Shown here: in pieces, positions 22,901-36,000 of the stretch
How positions within the stretch are numbered: position 1 is the stretch's first letter
Layout: every line of letters starts with the position of its first letter
Source: Malus domestica
Lineage: Eukaryota; Streptophyta; Magnoliopsida; Rosales; Rosaceae
NCBI RefSeq assembly: GCF_042453785.1
Contig: NC_091669.1
Coordinates: 9,932,501-9,996,500 of the forward strand
Reading direction: 5' to 3'
DNA length: 64,000 nt
Program-made: the position numbers and the translations under genes
Notes under the pieces: model-generated
Database searches by the model: none
What the model saw: only the letters and a program-made list of their open reading frames with translations
Told to the model about the DNA's origin: nothing

Positions 22901-25655
22901 ATCCAACATAATAAATTAGAAATATGGCTTACCAACAATAATGTCCCAACATCAGGCTTTTCTTTCTGATTATTATGTATATCTTCCAGCTGCTTTCTGA
23001 AGAAAAAAACAGTACAAAAAAATTTTAAATTAAGTTTCTGTGAATTTCTCTGGTAAAATCAGATGTTAACTAGAACCCACTATGTCCCAAGGGTCAAGTA
23101 AATGGAAAAAGGAAACGAATAAAAAGTCAACCTCAAAAGTAAACTAGATTAAGTGTCGTCTATGGAATTTTGCTTCAAATATTTTTCTTCTCCTCCGATA
23201 AAAGAAAGATAACTAAATCTCAAATAGTAAATGGAGAAAAGGAAGAAACATGTATTTTATCTGCTATGTGTGATGGCATTACTCGCCCTCCCTTTCTACT
23301 TAGTTACACGTGTGACCACCAGCACATAGAACACTACAATGTTCAGGTTTTTTCTTGAAGCACTACATCGAAACCTTGAATATCATAAAGATGGCAATAG
23401 GAACATCAGTTTTCAAATGTTAAATGTTCTTTTTCAGTATTTTAAAAAGTTGATGGCTACATTTTATGTAAAAGAAAAACTAAGAAAATTCTACCCTCTG
23501 AAAAGGAATTGAAGTTATCAACAAAATATGATATTGAAGGGAAGTAGATTGTACCTTGTTTTTTTACAGAACTGAATACAGAGCCGATAAGGAACATGCC
23601 ATGAAGTAGGAAAGATTTTCCAGATTTCTTCATTTGTTCTCATACGACGCTTTATCCATGCATATCTTCGTTCAGTTTTATCCAACTTAGCTAGTTCTAC
23701 AATAGAGAAAACAAGATTAAATTCAAAATAAAGGACAATTAAAGTCAAGTCTGCATACATACTGAAAGCATCTCTGCTAAGAATAACATCAAACATGAAC
23801 ACACACCAGCTCCTTCAAAGATCTGCTCATAGGAAGTAAGTTCCCTGCTGCAAAAGTTATTTACTAATTCTTCCCTCACAGATGGCTCTAAAGCATCAAC
23901 AACCAAGCAAGCATCAGATAACTGCTGAAGTAAATTAGTTTCCTCCGACTCCTTTCCAGTACCTAGGCTGAGAATAAACCGCAAAAGAGAAGATAATTAG
24001 GAACTAAGAGTCCAAGATAGCAAAAACATTATAGTTGCAGAAGGTTAACTAAGAGTCCTAGACAAACAACTCTCCATACAGTTCCAGCCTTAAATAAAAT
24101 ATAAGGCACACACATTCTAACAAAGCATAAAGAATATAACCAAATGCTATAATTATTAAACCCAAAACCAAGCATCAACAGCCATTTAATGATGTATCCT
24201 TTTAATGGTCTACTTAAATTTGATTTGTATGTATGGCACTGCATATTATTTTAAACACTTACCTTGAGAAATCAGAAAACACATGCGACTTTAGAATTTG
24301 TTTGATATTCTTAAATTTTTCCCTCAGCTCGGTGATTTTTGGAATGTCCCTGTAAGCCTCAAAATGGCTACATAACTGGTTCACAGCCTGATACGCATCA
24401 TAAACTAGAATTAAAATGAAGCACTTGCTCAAAATTCATATAAATCTAATCTTTTAAAACTAGCAATTACTTCTCAATCATCTTTGTATAATGCAAAAGT
24501 TTGTATCAGGAAGAAAACAATTCTATTCCAAAGATATAACATAAGCAAAATAACACAAAATGCTGCAAACAATGTGTATCATTTCTTACGAGGATCTTCC
24601 AATTGCTTAAACAGAGTGTCATAATAATCCGATGCTACAAAAGACTAAAGCATAATTGAGAACTTCAATAAAAGAGTCACAGAGTAAGCTCCTTTTTTAC
24701 CTGCAGTAAAATGACATGGTATTATATTAATAGCAGATAGGTTACCTCCAACTGTGCAGCTGCCTCTTTATATTGTCGTTTTGAAGCCATTACTTGGAGC
24801 TGCTCAACAGCAGAGACTGCCATGTCACAGAAAAAGGGTACTCCCATGAGAATGTAATATGAAAATGTAATATGAAGGCATTCATCATCAGTTTCTAATC
24901 AGGGTCTAACAGTTGATCGATAAATCTTGATCAATCATCACTGTAAAAATCATAAACAAGCAACTAACCAAGCATGGTCAGGCGATGAAGAGCAGTAATC
25001 GTCGTTGTTATATGCTTCTTTGCAAAGTCTAACTTCTTAATGTCGCGACATATTTCTTGAACCATTGTCTCACTTTGCTCAGCTTTCGTTTTAATTTCGC
25101 GGATTTTATACATGAGTTCCTGCCTTAGAGCATCACAAAGTAAATAAATAAAACAAAAAATTACACACTTTGATTTTACAAGCCTTGATTTTGCAAATTA
25201 ACCAGAGTTTAAGAACAGACCTCCACGGCATGCGTAGCAGCGGCGAGATCTTCTTTCGCTTTCGTCCCTGAATTGCTCTGGAAAAAAACACACCAGCCAA
25301 TCCATCAAAAACTACAAAACTAGTATAAAAAAAAAAGGTGCAATTGGAGTTGTGAGCTCAGAGCTCAAAAGGCAAAGGCGACGACCTGCTGGCGAACCGC
25401 CGCTAAAATTTCAGCATCGACACGCCGAATCTCACTGTGTATCTTCTGCATTAGCGGTTCCACACCAGATAAAGACGCCTCTGATTGCACAATTCAAAGA
25501 ATTCAAAGAGTAAGTCCAACACCTACACATTCTGCTTATACATATTCATACTACAGATATAGATATATATATATATATGGAAAGAGAGAGAGAGAGAGAG
25601 AGAGACCTGTGGGAAACATCTGGTTGATGTATTCCAAAGCGCTTGACTTGTCCAT
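16944..25655 (-). CDS. VPS53: vacuolar protein sorting-associated protein 53
   Basis: Subunit of the GARP/EARP tethering complex (Arabidopsis HIT1) for endosome-to-Golgi retrograde transport. 24 exons, 822 codons, all in phase: 25607-25655, 25386-25480, 25221-25277, 24969-25119, 24746-24816, 24263-24387, 23807-23967, 23555-23696, 22933-22996, 21845-22030, 21708-21743, 21219-21323, 21064-21123, 20602-20679, 20248-20355, 20094-20159, 19345-19422, 19134-19267, 18959-19052, 18629-18706, 18042-18104, 17704-17772, 17526-17621, 16944-17246. It starts [16 protein letters not shown]; the N-terminal half is predicted coiled coil ([36 protein letters not shown]) followed by the conserved [20 protein letters not shown]. 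The C-terminus is a Pro/Ala-rich linker and [16 protein letters not shown]. Length and order agree with plant VPS53. Several introns hold AT-rich, MITE-like filler. Confidence 0.96.
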
Positions 25656-25768
25656 GGCTGCCAAATTAAGCTCTGAGCTCGTTGCGTTGAAGTAATGGAT
25701 GGGAGAAACGGTTGGAAGAAGGAGATCTGAGAATTTGGAGAGTGGATTCTCTCTCTTCTCTCTCTCTG

Positions 25769-25814
<46 letters not shown>

Positions 25815-25860
25815 AGTTGAAGCTTTGCTTTCGATTCAGCAATGACGCTGGAAGATGGGT
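25563..25860. repeat. TA, GA and CT microsatellites around the VPS53 start
   Basis: (TA)n at about 25565-25578 and (GA)n at about 25583-25605 lie in the first VPS53 intron just after exon 1. A (CT)n run of about 48 bp at 25763-25811 lies upstream of the ATG (GA-rich on the sense strand). Such tracts are common in plant 5' leaders and are highly variable in length. Confidence 0.9.
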
Positions 25861-26972
25861 CGATCTAAGATCGACGAGATTGCGTGAGCCGGGTTTCGGA
25901 GGAGCAACGACTCTGACCCGACAGTTTTGGAGCGGGCCATAAAGCGCGGGTTTGTATCCCAACCTATATGGGCTGAGCCTACTTTTGTCGTTCTATGGGC
26001 CGAACAATTTTGCATGAGATACTTTCGACCAAATAAATTCAAGCTTAGATGCATTTGTTTGGTAAAATAACTAATTAACATTTACTTTTTGACAATTGTG
26101 GGTTAAGTTAATTGGCAATTACAGTGTGTCGTCTCTTCTTGCGCAAAATCTGTCAGATGCTGGTTAGTTAATTCGTAATGATAGTGTGTCGTCTTTATTT
26201 ACGTAAAATTTAAAACTCTTATTATAAATTAGAGTAATTTAAAATTTATATTGTTATTGTCAAAGTTGATCTAGTTATATATTTTAATGTGTTTGGAAGC
26301 GCTAATAACTTCTGGTCTACTCTCATTTTTCTTTCTTACTGTTATAAGGGTAGCCCAAAATATTCATACACATATGAAAAGTTAATTTTAACCTTCTAAA
26401 ATGGTGTTCTGATATAAAAACGGACTCTGAAGAATCATAACAAGTTAAATTAAAGGAAAATTAATAAACATGATTAGAAAACTTTGAGCTTTAACGATAA
26501 TTCAAAATAAAGAGTAAAGTAAATAGTACGATGATTGACTTTTTAGTATCAAAATATAATTTTTCGTTAAAGTAAACAGTACCAAGAACTTTTCGTTAAA
26601 ATCTCCATAAATTAAAGCAGCTAATCATGCTTAATTAATTAACTAAACAAATGAAGTAGTAAAGTAAAGCCGAAGCAAAGGTAAAGTCAGAAAACACAAT
26701 CCGCTAATGCAGAAGCAAAGCTAATCACACAAATCAGGTTGGCTGGGTTTGTATAAACAAAAACGATTTAAAAATCCCTAAATCCGATTTAATATTTGAT
26801 AATTTTGATTCATTCATGTTTTGTCCGACCACAATGTGTTGTGTCCATCATTGCCACTGTTTTCTGTGGTTTTCAATTTATGCTCAAATTTGGTGAATGT
26901 CAGCTGAAAGCAGACTGTCTCAGTTTTCAAAATTAGACTTCTTTTGGTGCAATTTTGGGAAAGTTTCTGGTT
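25861..26972. other. shared upstream region of VPS53 and the RING-CH gene
   Basis: Head-to-head intergenic region of about 1.3 kb. It contains one complete MITE (26455-26607). Nothing else was recognised beyond AT-rich sequence. Confidence 0.5.
26455..26607. mobile_element. ~153-bp MITE with 9-bp target duplication, copy 2
   Basis: It is flanked by a perfect 9-bp repeat TAAATTAAA (26446-26454 and 26608-26616). It starts GGAAAA and ends CTCCA. It shares the internal blocks GATTGACTTTTTAGT and TTTTTCGTTAAAGT with copy 1 at 11155-11308. Confidence 0.8.
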
Positions 26973-29900
26973 ATGGCGGAGAATTCAGCTTCTGAGCTTC
27001 AGCTTGGAGCGGAATCAACTCCGGAGAGCTCATCTGATCAGCACCAGGTGAGTTTTTGCAATTTTCAGGTCACAGATTTTACATTTTAGTAATTTCAGTA
27101 GTAAACATTTAGTTTTTCTGTTTGTTTGCTGCATTTTCTCGGTTACCAATCAAAAAGTGTTAGTATTTTGCTTTTGTTTAGGTACTCTGAATTGGAAACT
27201 GAAAACTTTAAAAGGGTTAATCTTAAAGTCTGAATTTTTTGGTTCTTTAATGCTTAAATTTAGTTTCTTTGACTCCAATTAGCGAAAATCAGTTGGAGTT
27301 ATATGCAGAAATTACATTGCTTTCGAATTTTTTGCATATCGCATGTCGATGTTTTACGGTTCATGATGATGATATAAGGTTCATGTAATTCTTTGACTTG
27401 TATTTACTTGTGCTGAAATGCTTGGACTCTATAACATTTTCTGATTTTCGATCTCATTGTTGAATAGTGTACCGATAAAAGGGTTTGTTGGTTTTGCAGA
27501 TTCATGAACAAAAGGAAAAGAATGAAGAAACCTCCTTGGTGCAGCAGTCTAGACGGCCAAACCTCTCCTCATTGCAAATACCGGCAAGGACATTGGAAAC
27601 CAGTTTGTCTGCTTGTACGAGAATTGATATTCCCTCCACAGCAAGTCCAAGTTCTAGTAGAGTTGGACTACCGCCTAGGCCACATTCAGCTAAGATCAAA
27701 TCAACCGTGAAAAATCTGTTTCCTCAAAAAAGTTTTCGAGTGAAAAACTTGCCCCTGGATGGTGAGAAGACGATTCTCATTATGCCGGATACATCGCCCT
27801 CAGATAGTCCGTTGGAAAAGCCTTCTACTTCACGGTCTTTCTCGCTCAATAAGCTTTTCTTCTCTACATCAACAAAAGGGACGCATTCTTTACCAGTTAC
27901 ACCAAGTGCAAATCTGGGTTCCGAGATTGGGCAGGGAAGACAAGTGGAGAGTCATTCTGATTCTGTAAGTAATTCTAATTTATCATTTTCATGTACCAGT
28001 GCCAGTTTAGAAATTCTCGTGTCACACTAAAAATGAATTTTGTTTCAGAGAATTGAAGTTAAGCATCATATGTCCCGCTCTTTCTCAGTTCCAGTAAATA
28101 TTGCGACCAGAAGTTTAAGGCGGATGGATTCTGGATGCATGATCCGTGTAATTTCAGCAACTCCACGTCCTTCAGCAGTTGAGGGTGCCTCACCAAATGC
28201 TGACCCAGCACTGGAAATGGGTAAATGCTACCTCCTGTCCTGAATAGAATGTGAAAAACTTGGCTCATAGCCTGGTAGGAGATTGAGCAGATATGGTGAA
28301 GCACTTTTGTAGGAGTATTATACGCACTAATCATGCTGGAAGGAAGAATGAGCATATTCACAAACCTCTCCTACAGGCACTGTTACTGCATATAAAAAAT
28401 TTTGGCTAGTAAGAGAACAAGAATATTCACAAACCTCTCCAACAAGTAACTGCGGAATTATAGTACATATAATACTCCTATTGACTTTTAGTAGTGCTAC
28501 GTTGGTTGCAGATAGATTTGATTTCATATCTTTTTATTCATCTGTTGATTTATGGTCATTCACTTGCAACTGGAAACGTCATTCGTAGCTTTAAAATAAA
28601 ATAAAATTGAAAGCCAAGGTTTTCATACTTTCTTGGTTGAAGTATTGAGCCATTAACTTTTATCAAATGCTGACAAATTTATTAATTTATTTTTCTCGCT
28701 ATGAGTGCTCCTTAAATTTTTTTTGTATTATCTGACATATATATCAGTAACTAATGAGAATGATAACTTGCCAATTTCAGCCACTGAAGATTCGGGTGAA
28801 GATATTCCTGAAGAAGAAGCAGTTTGCAGGATTTGTTTGGTTGAGCTCGCAGAAGGGGGTGATTCTCTTAAAATGGAGTGCAGCTGCAAAGGAGAGCTAG
28901 CACTTGCTCACAAAGATTGTGCAGTTAAGTGGTTTAGCATTAAAGGGAACAAAACCTGTGACGTCTGCAAGCAGGATGTCCGAAACTTACCTGTAACACT
29001 GCTCAAAATACACAATCCTCAAACTGTTATTAGACGACCACCAACAATAATGGAGCAGAGGGAAGTCCATCATTACAGGCAAGTCCCAATTATTACAATG
29101 ATGATAATGATCCCAGCATGACATCGTAATTATGACTCATTATAAAGTGCCCCGAGGCTCCATGTTTTCAATTTTAGATGAAATGACTGTAGTATATTCA
29201 CCAAATAATGTTTCCTACCAAAAGAAAAAGTACCACACAACCCCCTCCCTCCCAAGTAAAAATGAAGAGAGAAGACAAGTATTACATGAGATAATGAGAA
29301 ACACTCGCAATATAGAATGAAGAAACAATTTTATGCTGTTGTATCTATGAAATCTTCACAGAAATCATCACATTGATATGTTAGTAATTCTGGATACTTG
29401 ATGGAAAACTAAACTACACTCCGTTAATGCCCCATTTAACATCTATCTGTGCATGTCTGGTTGCTAATTTTGCTTATTTTTTAATTTTCACTTTATATAT
29501 TTACACTTCTAATAACCTGGATATTTCTTGAGATGGGGGAGGTGCATGCTTACACGTCTTCTACTGCTCCATTAAACACATAGAAAAAAACATGATAAAC
29601 ATTTGTTTCCATCAACTTGTCACTCAGAACATTTTCTCAAAATGTTTGGTATCATGCCCTCAGTCGAGACTTGAGATATTACCATGTGAGTTTGATTTTG
29701 GATTTTGCCTTGTTGCATGCTTTACAGGGTCTGGCAGGACATACCAGTTCTTGTCCTGGTCAGCATGCTTGCGTATTTCTGCTTTCTGGAGCAACTTCTG
29801 GTTTGTTTTGTGCTTATTTACAATAAACTCAAGCTCTTCATTATATGGAATCATGGTTTTGGTAGCAAGCTCATTCTTGCTGGCAAAGAGAAAATTCCAG

Positions 29901-31454
29901 ATTTCATAAGTCACAGCAATTGTTCAGTCATACTTCATATTTTCTGTGATATGATCCTGAAGAATTTACAACTTGCAGTCTATACATCTATGCTTGTTAT
30001 TTAAACATTTGTATGAACATTTTGTTCTTGTTTTGCATTAGAATCATTATGTGCGTGAAGTTTCCTTTTTCATTCTGAACAGGTATCTGACTTGGGCCCT
30101 CGTGCTCTTGCCGTTTCCTTACCCTTCTCTTGTGTTTTAGGTCTCCTTTCATCTATGATTGCTTCCACAATGGGTGAGTTTCTTCTTCCTTTTACTATCA
30201 ACTTGTTTTTATTTTATGTCCTTTCTTTATATAAATCCTCACTTAATAAAATACAATTCTATACAGCTTAATTATTTTTCCCAATACATCTATGAAGATA
30301 TTAATTTTAATCTGTTCACCCGTTTTTCTTGTTTCTCTTTGGTAAGAAATGGAAGCTTTGTCATATCAAACTTCAATTAGGAAATATTTTTTTGCACCCT
30401 TTTAAGAATGCAGTTGGGGCCATCTCTTTGCCAACTCGAGAGGCGAGATTCTAATAATCTGCATTGTTCTTTTCTCTCTTAAGTAGAGGCGAGATTTAGT
30501 TCATCAGGTACAATTCTAGAAAGTTAGAGGGGACAAAAAGGAACATCAAATCTTAGAAACATAAAAGTACGCTGGATAAAAAGTACCCTAGGAGTTAATT
30601 TTGTACAATTCAACGAATAGAAGTACGGAATTTTAAGATGTGAGAGAAATATTGTCCTAAGGAAATCAATTTTAAAAAAGAGTTAACTTTTTTCGATGAA
30701 ACACCCAGAGTGTTCTTTTTCTGAGCAACTCATGATGTTTTCTATTCTCTTTCTGCCCCCCTCCATCTCTATTTTTGCTACGAATAAGTGGAGCATTCTA
30801 TTTTTCATGAATTATACTTGCTTGAATACACTACCTGATTATGCATGGTGGTGGCAGTGAGCAGGAGCTACTTATGGGCTTATGCCTCCTTCCAGTTTGC
30901 CATTGTGATCCTGTTTGCTCACATATTTTATACTGTAGTAAGCAGAACCGATTTCTTTCATGAATTTACACATCCTGCCTGTGTTCCTTTCTTTTCCTTT
31001 TTCTTTGTATTCTATTGGTCTCTGCTGCAGCTTCTCATGTTCACTGACCGTGCAGCTTAATGTAAATCCAATTCTCTCAGTCCTCCTTTCCTCATTCACT
31101 GGCTTCGGGATTGCAATCAGCACGAATTCCCTTCTGGTTGAGTATCGTAGATGGAAAATCAGCAGACAACTGCAATCATCCTATCAGCATGCTAGCAGTG
31201 CACTGCATCTGCATGAACTACAACTGCAGCAGCACCGGCAACAGCAAGAAGAGCAATATCAACACCAATCCCAGCAACAACGACGGCAACAGTTGATGGA
31301 AGATTCATATAATCAGTACCAGCAAGTACAGCGACAGCTTCAGCAGCAAGAAGAAGAGCATCATCGACACCAACAGGAGCACCAGCACCAACGGTTGGAT
31401 GGAGATCCAAATGCTGATGGTTCTAGGCCACTAGAAGTTAGACAGGGCACATAG
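26973..31454 (+). CDS. RING-CH (RINGv) membrane protein, putative E3 ubiquitin ligase
   Basis: MARCH-like E3 candidate. Eight exons: 26973-27047, 27500-27964, 28049-28220, 28748-29078, 29728-29800, 30083-30173, 30858-30937, 31056-31454; 561 residues in phase. The first 240 residues are Ser/Pro-rich and look disordered. The C4HC3 RING-CH domain is at about 264-311: [33 protein letters not shown] and CDVCKQDV. Four hydrophobic segments follow ([72 protein letters not shown]). The C-terminal ~100 residues are Gln/His-rich. The intron after exon 4 starts with GC instead of GT (29079-29080); no GT donor keeps the frame. The substrate is unknown. The gene converges with the ERGIC gene. Confidence 0.93.
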
Positions 31455-33033
31455 TCCATAAAGATTGAGCAATTTGGTTTCTTTGATAGGTAAATTCGAG
31501 CTCTGTATACTGAAGATCTTTCAATTTTTTCCCATGCATATTAGCATGTAATCATTTTCTAAATACGGGGCAGGCGACTTTCTGTTTTCCTCTCCAGCCA
31601 TGTAAAATCTGTACCTACTTCTTATTTAATACAGGAGCTCATTTTAACTCCGTGCAGCTTTAAAGGTTACACGATCAGGAATCAGATACGCAAGAGTAAC
31701 CTGACAAGGGGCGTTTTCTACCTCAGATTCTTAGCCAAGGCTGACCGGATGGTATGTTGTATTCACCAGCCATGTGCTCGACTCATTTACGGACATTATT
31801 GTAAGCGAAAACGTCTCAGGCATGATGAGGTACTCCCTGCCAAGTGAAATACCCCCCTTGATTGGCCGTTTAGTCTTGACAGTTACAACGAGCAATTTCA
31901 GAATTTCAATTTTTGTACTGAGCTGTAGTTTTTCTCAGTTTTTTTTTTTTCTTCTGATTATTTGATAGTGTTCGTGTATTTCTTGTACTTTACAAGGTTC
32001 TTCTTCTCATCTTGTCTCTAACCCTTTAGCCTTAAGGGACGGAAGCTTTCTTGTAAGAATTTTGCAGAGGCCGTGCCTCGCGCGTTCTAGTGGTGCACTT
32101 TCGGGTTGTTTCCCTTTAGTCCTCCAAACTATTTTTCGTGCCAAGTTGGCCTCTAAGTTTTTAGTGTGTACTGCTGAGGACAACGGCGCTTGTTACAAAA
32201 GTTGACATAAGGTACCATTTGGTACGTGGGACGGGATGGAACGGAGTGGGACGAGACGTTCCGTCTCACGTTTGGTGCGCTTAAAACGGGTGGAACGCGT
32301 TGTTCCACGGGATGAATTTTGGATGAATTTTTGTTCCGTCTCACCCCCTGAAACGACTCGTTTCACATCCGTAGAACGCAAAATTATAACCTCTCCGTCT
32401 CCTTCTTCCTCCTTGTTTCCATCTGAGGACATCTTTGCTCCTTCTCTGTTTCGTCCCATCTGCATACCAAACGATACCTTAAGTGAATTGGCCAGGGCAC
32501 TATGCGGGTTGGCTCAGGTTTTGGAGGGAATTGCACATGAGATTGACCTCTCAGTTTGAACATTCTTCCAAACGAGTAACCGAGTTTCACGGTCATCAGT
32601 ACCGTCTTTGGTAACGACGATAACTCATCTCACATCACTGCTCTCAATAGTTAGCACAATTCAATTGGAGATAAAAATTTAAGAGAAAATTCATAGCAAG
32701 AGCTTAAAACTGCTCATAACATCTCACCAAAATTTGAACAGTGCCTAAATCAAAACCAAGTAAAATGAAGGAATCTGTAAAGAATCCTGCGTACACCGAT
32801 TATGCTACAACAACCTTGAGTTTCCCCCAGCAGATCGAAAACGATAACAAAAGCATGTATAAAAGGGGGAGCAAACAAGTGAGTTAAATGAGCGGTAGTG
32901 CACATTTCAGCTCTCGCCTCCACGTTTTACATCCAAGGTCGGTTTGCTAACTGGGAAACGTTATGACCTTGCTAGCGTCAAGAGTCCATCCGGAGATATG
33001 CTTGAGTAAACCGTATTAGCAGACACCCAATGT
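31455..33033. other. 3' flanks of convergent RING-CH and ERGIC genes
   Basis: It holds both 3' UTRs and one MITE (32211-32478). No further gene was seen. Confidence 0.5.
32211..32478. mobile_element. 268-bp Tourist/Harbinger-like MITE
   Basis: The ends are inverted: GGTACCATTTGGTACG on the left, and GGTATCGTTTGGTATG read in from the right. It is flanked by TAA on the left and TTA on the right, compatible with a 3-bp TWA target site. The interior repeats GGGACGRRAYGGAAC-like motifs. It is non-coding. Confidence 0.65.
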
Positions 33034-36000
33034 CTATCGGAGTACACTTCTAGCTTTTGGTTTGGCCGTCAATGCTTCAACAAACCTGTACATCCATCGA
33101 TCTAGCATTCCTGAAGCAAGAAAAGGAATAATAAGAGATACAATGAAAGGGAAAATTGATGAAAAAGTGACCCTCCCATCTGTAACAAAAATATGGTTAG
33201 ATTGGAAACTTTGATGGCCTAGACTCTAATAGAAAGCACATCAACTAGTTGGAACTTCAATAAGCGGAAACGGGAGTTCCAAATCCACAATATACTTTGA
33301 TTGTGCTGACTTAAAAGAAATCATACAGAATGAGAAGAAAAACACAAACCTGTCAAAGCAAAGGTACCACCCAATACAGCACAAAGCCGAGTGATGAAAT
33401 GGAGAAAACTGCGGCGTTCTTCTTTGATAGTTACAGTAATTGGTGAGAGATCATACAAGAAGTACACAGCTGGATACAAACAACCAAACAAACAGGGCCG
33501 ATAATTAACACCAAGAACCCAATAAAAGGGACAGACAAATTTCTCATAAACCAACCTGGCCATGACCGATCAAACTGTTTCATAGGAGAAAAATATTCAG
33601 TGACGGAGAACTGATTGGTTGGCAAAACTTCTTTTGAGATATACCTATATTCAGTTGGAACAATCTGCACCGCAACAAAAAGATACATTCTCAGAATCGA
33701 TTGAGTTTCTAAGTTGTCCATGAAAGCCCTCTATTAGAATGTATGTAAAAGAGTATATCTAACAACAAAGTTAGGCCTGCTGATGTCCCATGCAAATTAT
33801 CTAATTGGTCATGTTGTGAACATATACGTAGAACCTGAAACAAATCCTTTAGTTTTTCTGTTCCTAGCAATTGCATCAGTTCATTTGTATTTGAAAACAA
33901 TAGTTTCGAGACAGATACTTAATATTCCTAAAATGGTCCTCTTCATGTTCAAAACTCATTGCGCTGAACTGATATCAAAATGCCAACTGACCAATGAAGC
34001 AAAACTCAATTATACTTTGACAAGGAAAGAACAATATCAAAATCCAAACAAAGTAACTAATATTTGATGATAATGATGTCACCACACGTGGTTGGTTGAC
34101 ATTTTTTATTCTAAGGGTAAACGGTACGCATGCCATGCCTCTAAGTTCAAGATGTTGAGGCAGAAGAACTGGCAGCATACGGCCCAGGGAAGTGTATAAC
34201 TTTCTAATAGACTTTAGGTATATTTATTTTGATAAAATAAATTCATGTTTCCATTTATGAACAAAGACAAAGTATTGCAGACCACTTGATGAAAGAAACG
34301 GTATAATTCTTTATTAGAGAGACAAGTTCCTTGGCTAGGAGAGCGTTTTTTGGATGCAAGTCTCTTCCTAGCAGGGAAACTTTCTTGCTTTGAATTTCTC
34401 CTAGCTGAGTTAAAATGTGGGGCAACTACTCGACCTTGCACAAGTAACAGAAGGTAAAAAAAATGAAAATCTAAAGTTCATTTAAAGGCTTAAACGCAAG
34501 CAAGCATTCGTGCAGAGACATATCCATGAAACACGCCAGTGTGTATTGCAGATACCTGAGATTTAAATCTACCAAAGAGCTGTATACAAAGGAAGTTCAC
34601 ATATTCAAACCTTTATATAATATTTGAATGTGCCACTTGTGTCATGCAAAATACGGTCTGTCCCATCGAGTGGATTGTGAATTCCTGGATATTTTGGGCC
34701 AAACGACATGTCATGAACGATGTGGCTTACATTTACATTTTTAGATCCTCCAAAAATCTGCACAGAAACAGTAAGACATAGAAAAATAAGTTGGGAGCTG
34801 TAATTAACTAGAGCCAGCAAGCTTTACAAATATGCTATAGTGAAAAAAAGCTAGTTGACACAAGACTGATACACAAAGAATCCCTTTTGATATGACAAGC
34901 AAGACAGGGATTACTTTACTCAAGCGCCTTCAATCCCCATATCATTTCCACACCCAAAAAGGTTGAAAATAGATTTAAATATCAAGTCAAAATGCACCAA
35001 TCATATGATTCAGCAGTTCCAATTGCCAAAACCCAAATTTATCAAAATTTTCATTCAGGGACCCATAATTTAGATCCACCATAAGTATTTTACATCAGGC
35101 ACTGCACTATGCATGTTCTAGATCACATGAAACTCATTCACCACAAAAAAGACAGAAATTGGACGGAGGAAGCAACAAGCATTTTAAGGCAAACTAACCA
35201 TTTGTGCAACGAAAATGTTTAACCCATGAACTGATATATGAAAGTTTCCAGCAACCCTTTGGACATCTAAAACACCAAAAACCTGCAGCAAAAAATTATA
35301 TCAGATATATGAAATTTCTGAAGGAGCAAGTGCAGTCCCATAGTATAAAAAGTAGAGATCTCTGTAATGATGTACCCGGCATCCTTCTCCATTTTCTATT
35401 GCATGCTTTACCCTCTTAATGAGATCTTCTGCAGCTTGATCAAAAGCTCCTTGTGAATGAATTTCCTGGTCCTTATCATCGTGATTATCTTTGCCATCAT
35501 CTGGTCAAGGTTCTTTATCAGAAAAAGAAAATCCAAACAGCAAGAGATACAACCAAAACAAAATGCGATAATACAACATAGACATTACCATGCTTGTGAG
35601 AATGCTCCTTTTCAACAAGGTCAGACAAATATTCAGTGCCAATGATGTGGCCATGACTGTTCAGGCGAAGCTGCAGCCACTCTAAACCGGTTAGGAGAAT
35701 AACTATGAGAGAAGGGAAGAATAGAGACAGATCACCAGTTGCCAATTATAAAAACCAAATCTTACTATATACATGCATAGTCAACAGCAATGAGATTATA
35801 ACTAAAATTTAAGCCAGTGGATCAAAGGAAAGAACAAAAATAGTCATCACTACCAACTTTTTGAAAAGCCTAAAACTTATGATGGCCCAGCAAAAAAACA
35901 CCAGGAAAAAAAGGCTTGACAAAGCACTAAGTAAAGGAAGATCCAAAGAATCCCACATGAAGTGGTGCAGGTTAAACAAATTATGTTTGCATGCGTATGA

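Noticed and set aside
25763-25811. Long CT dinucleotide array considered as a structured repeat or CRISPR-like array
   Set aside because: It is a plain microsatellite in a plant 5' leader; there are no spacers.
31192-31410. Minus-strand open frame rich in Ala and Val
   Set aside because: It is the antisense reading of the Gln/His-codon tract in the RING-CH last exon (CAG/CAC read backwards gives CTG/GTG), not a gene.
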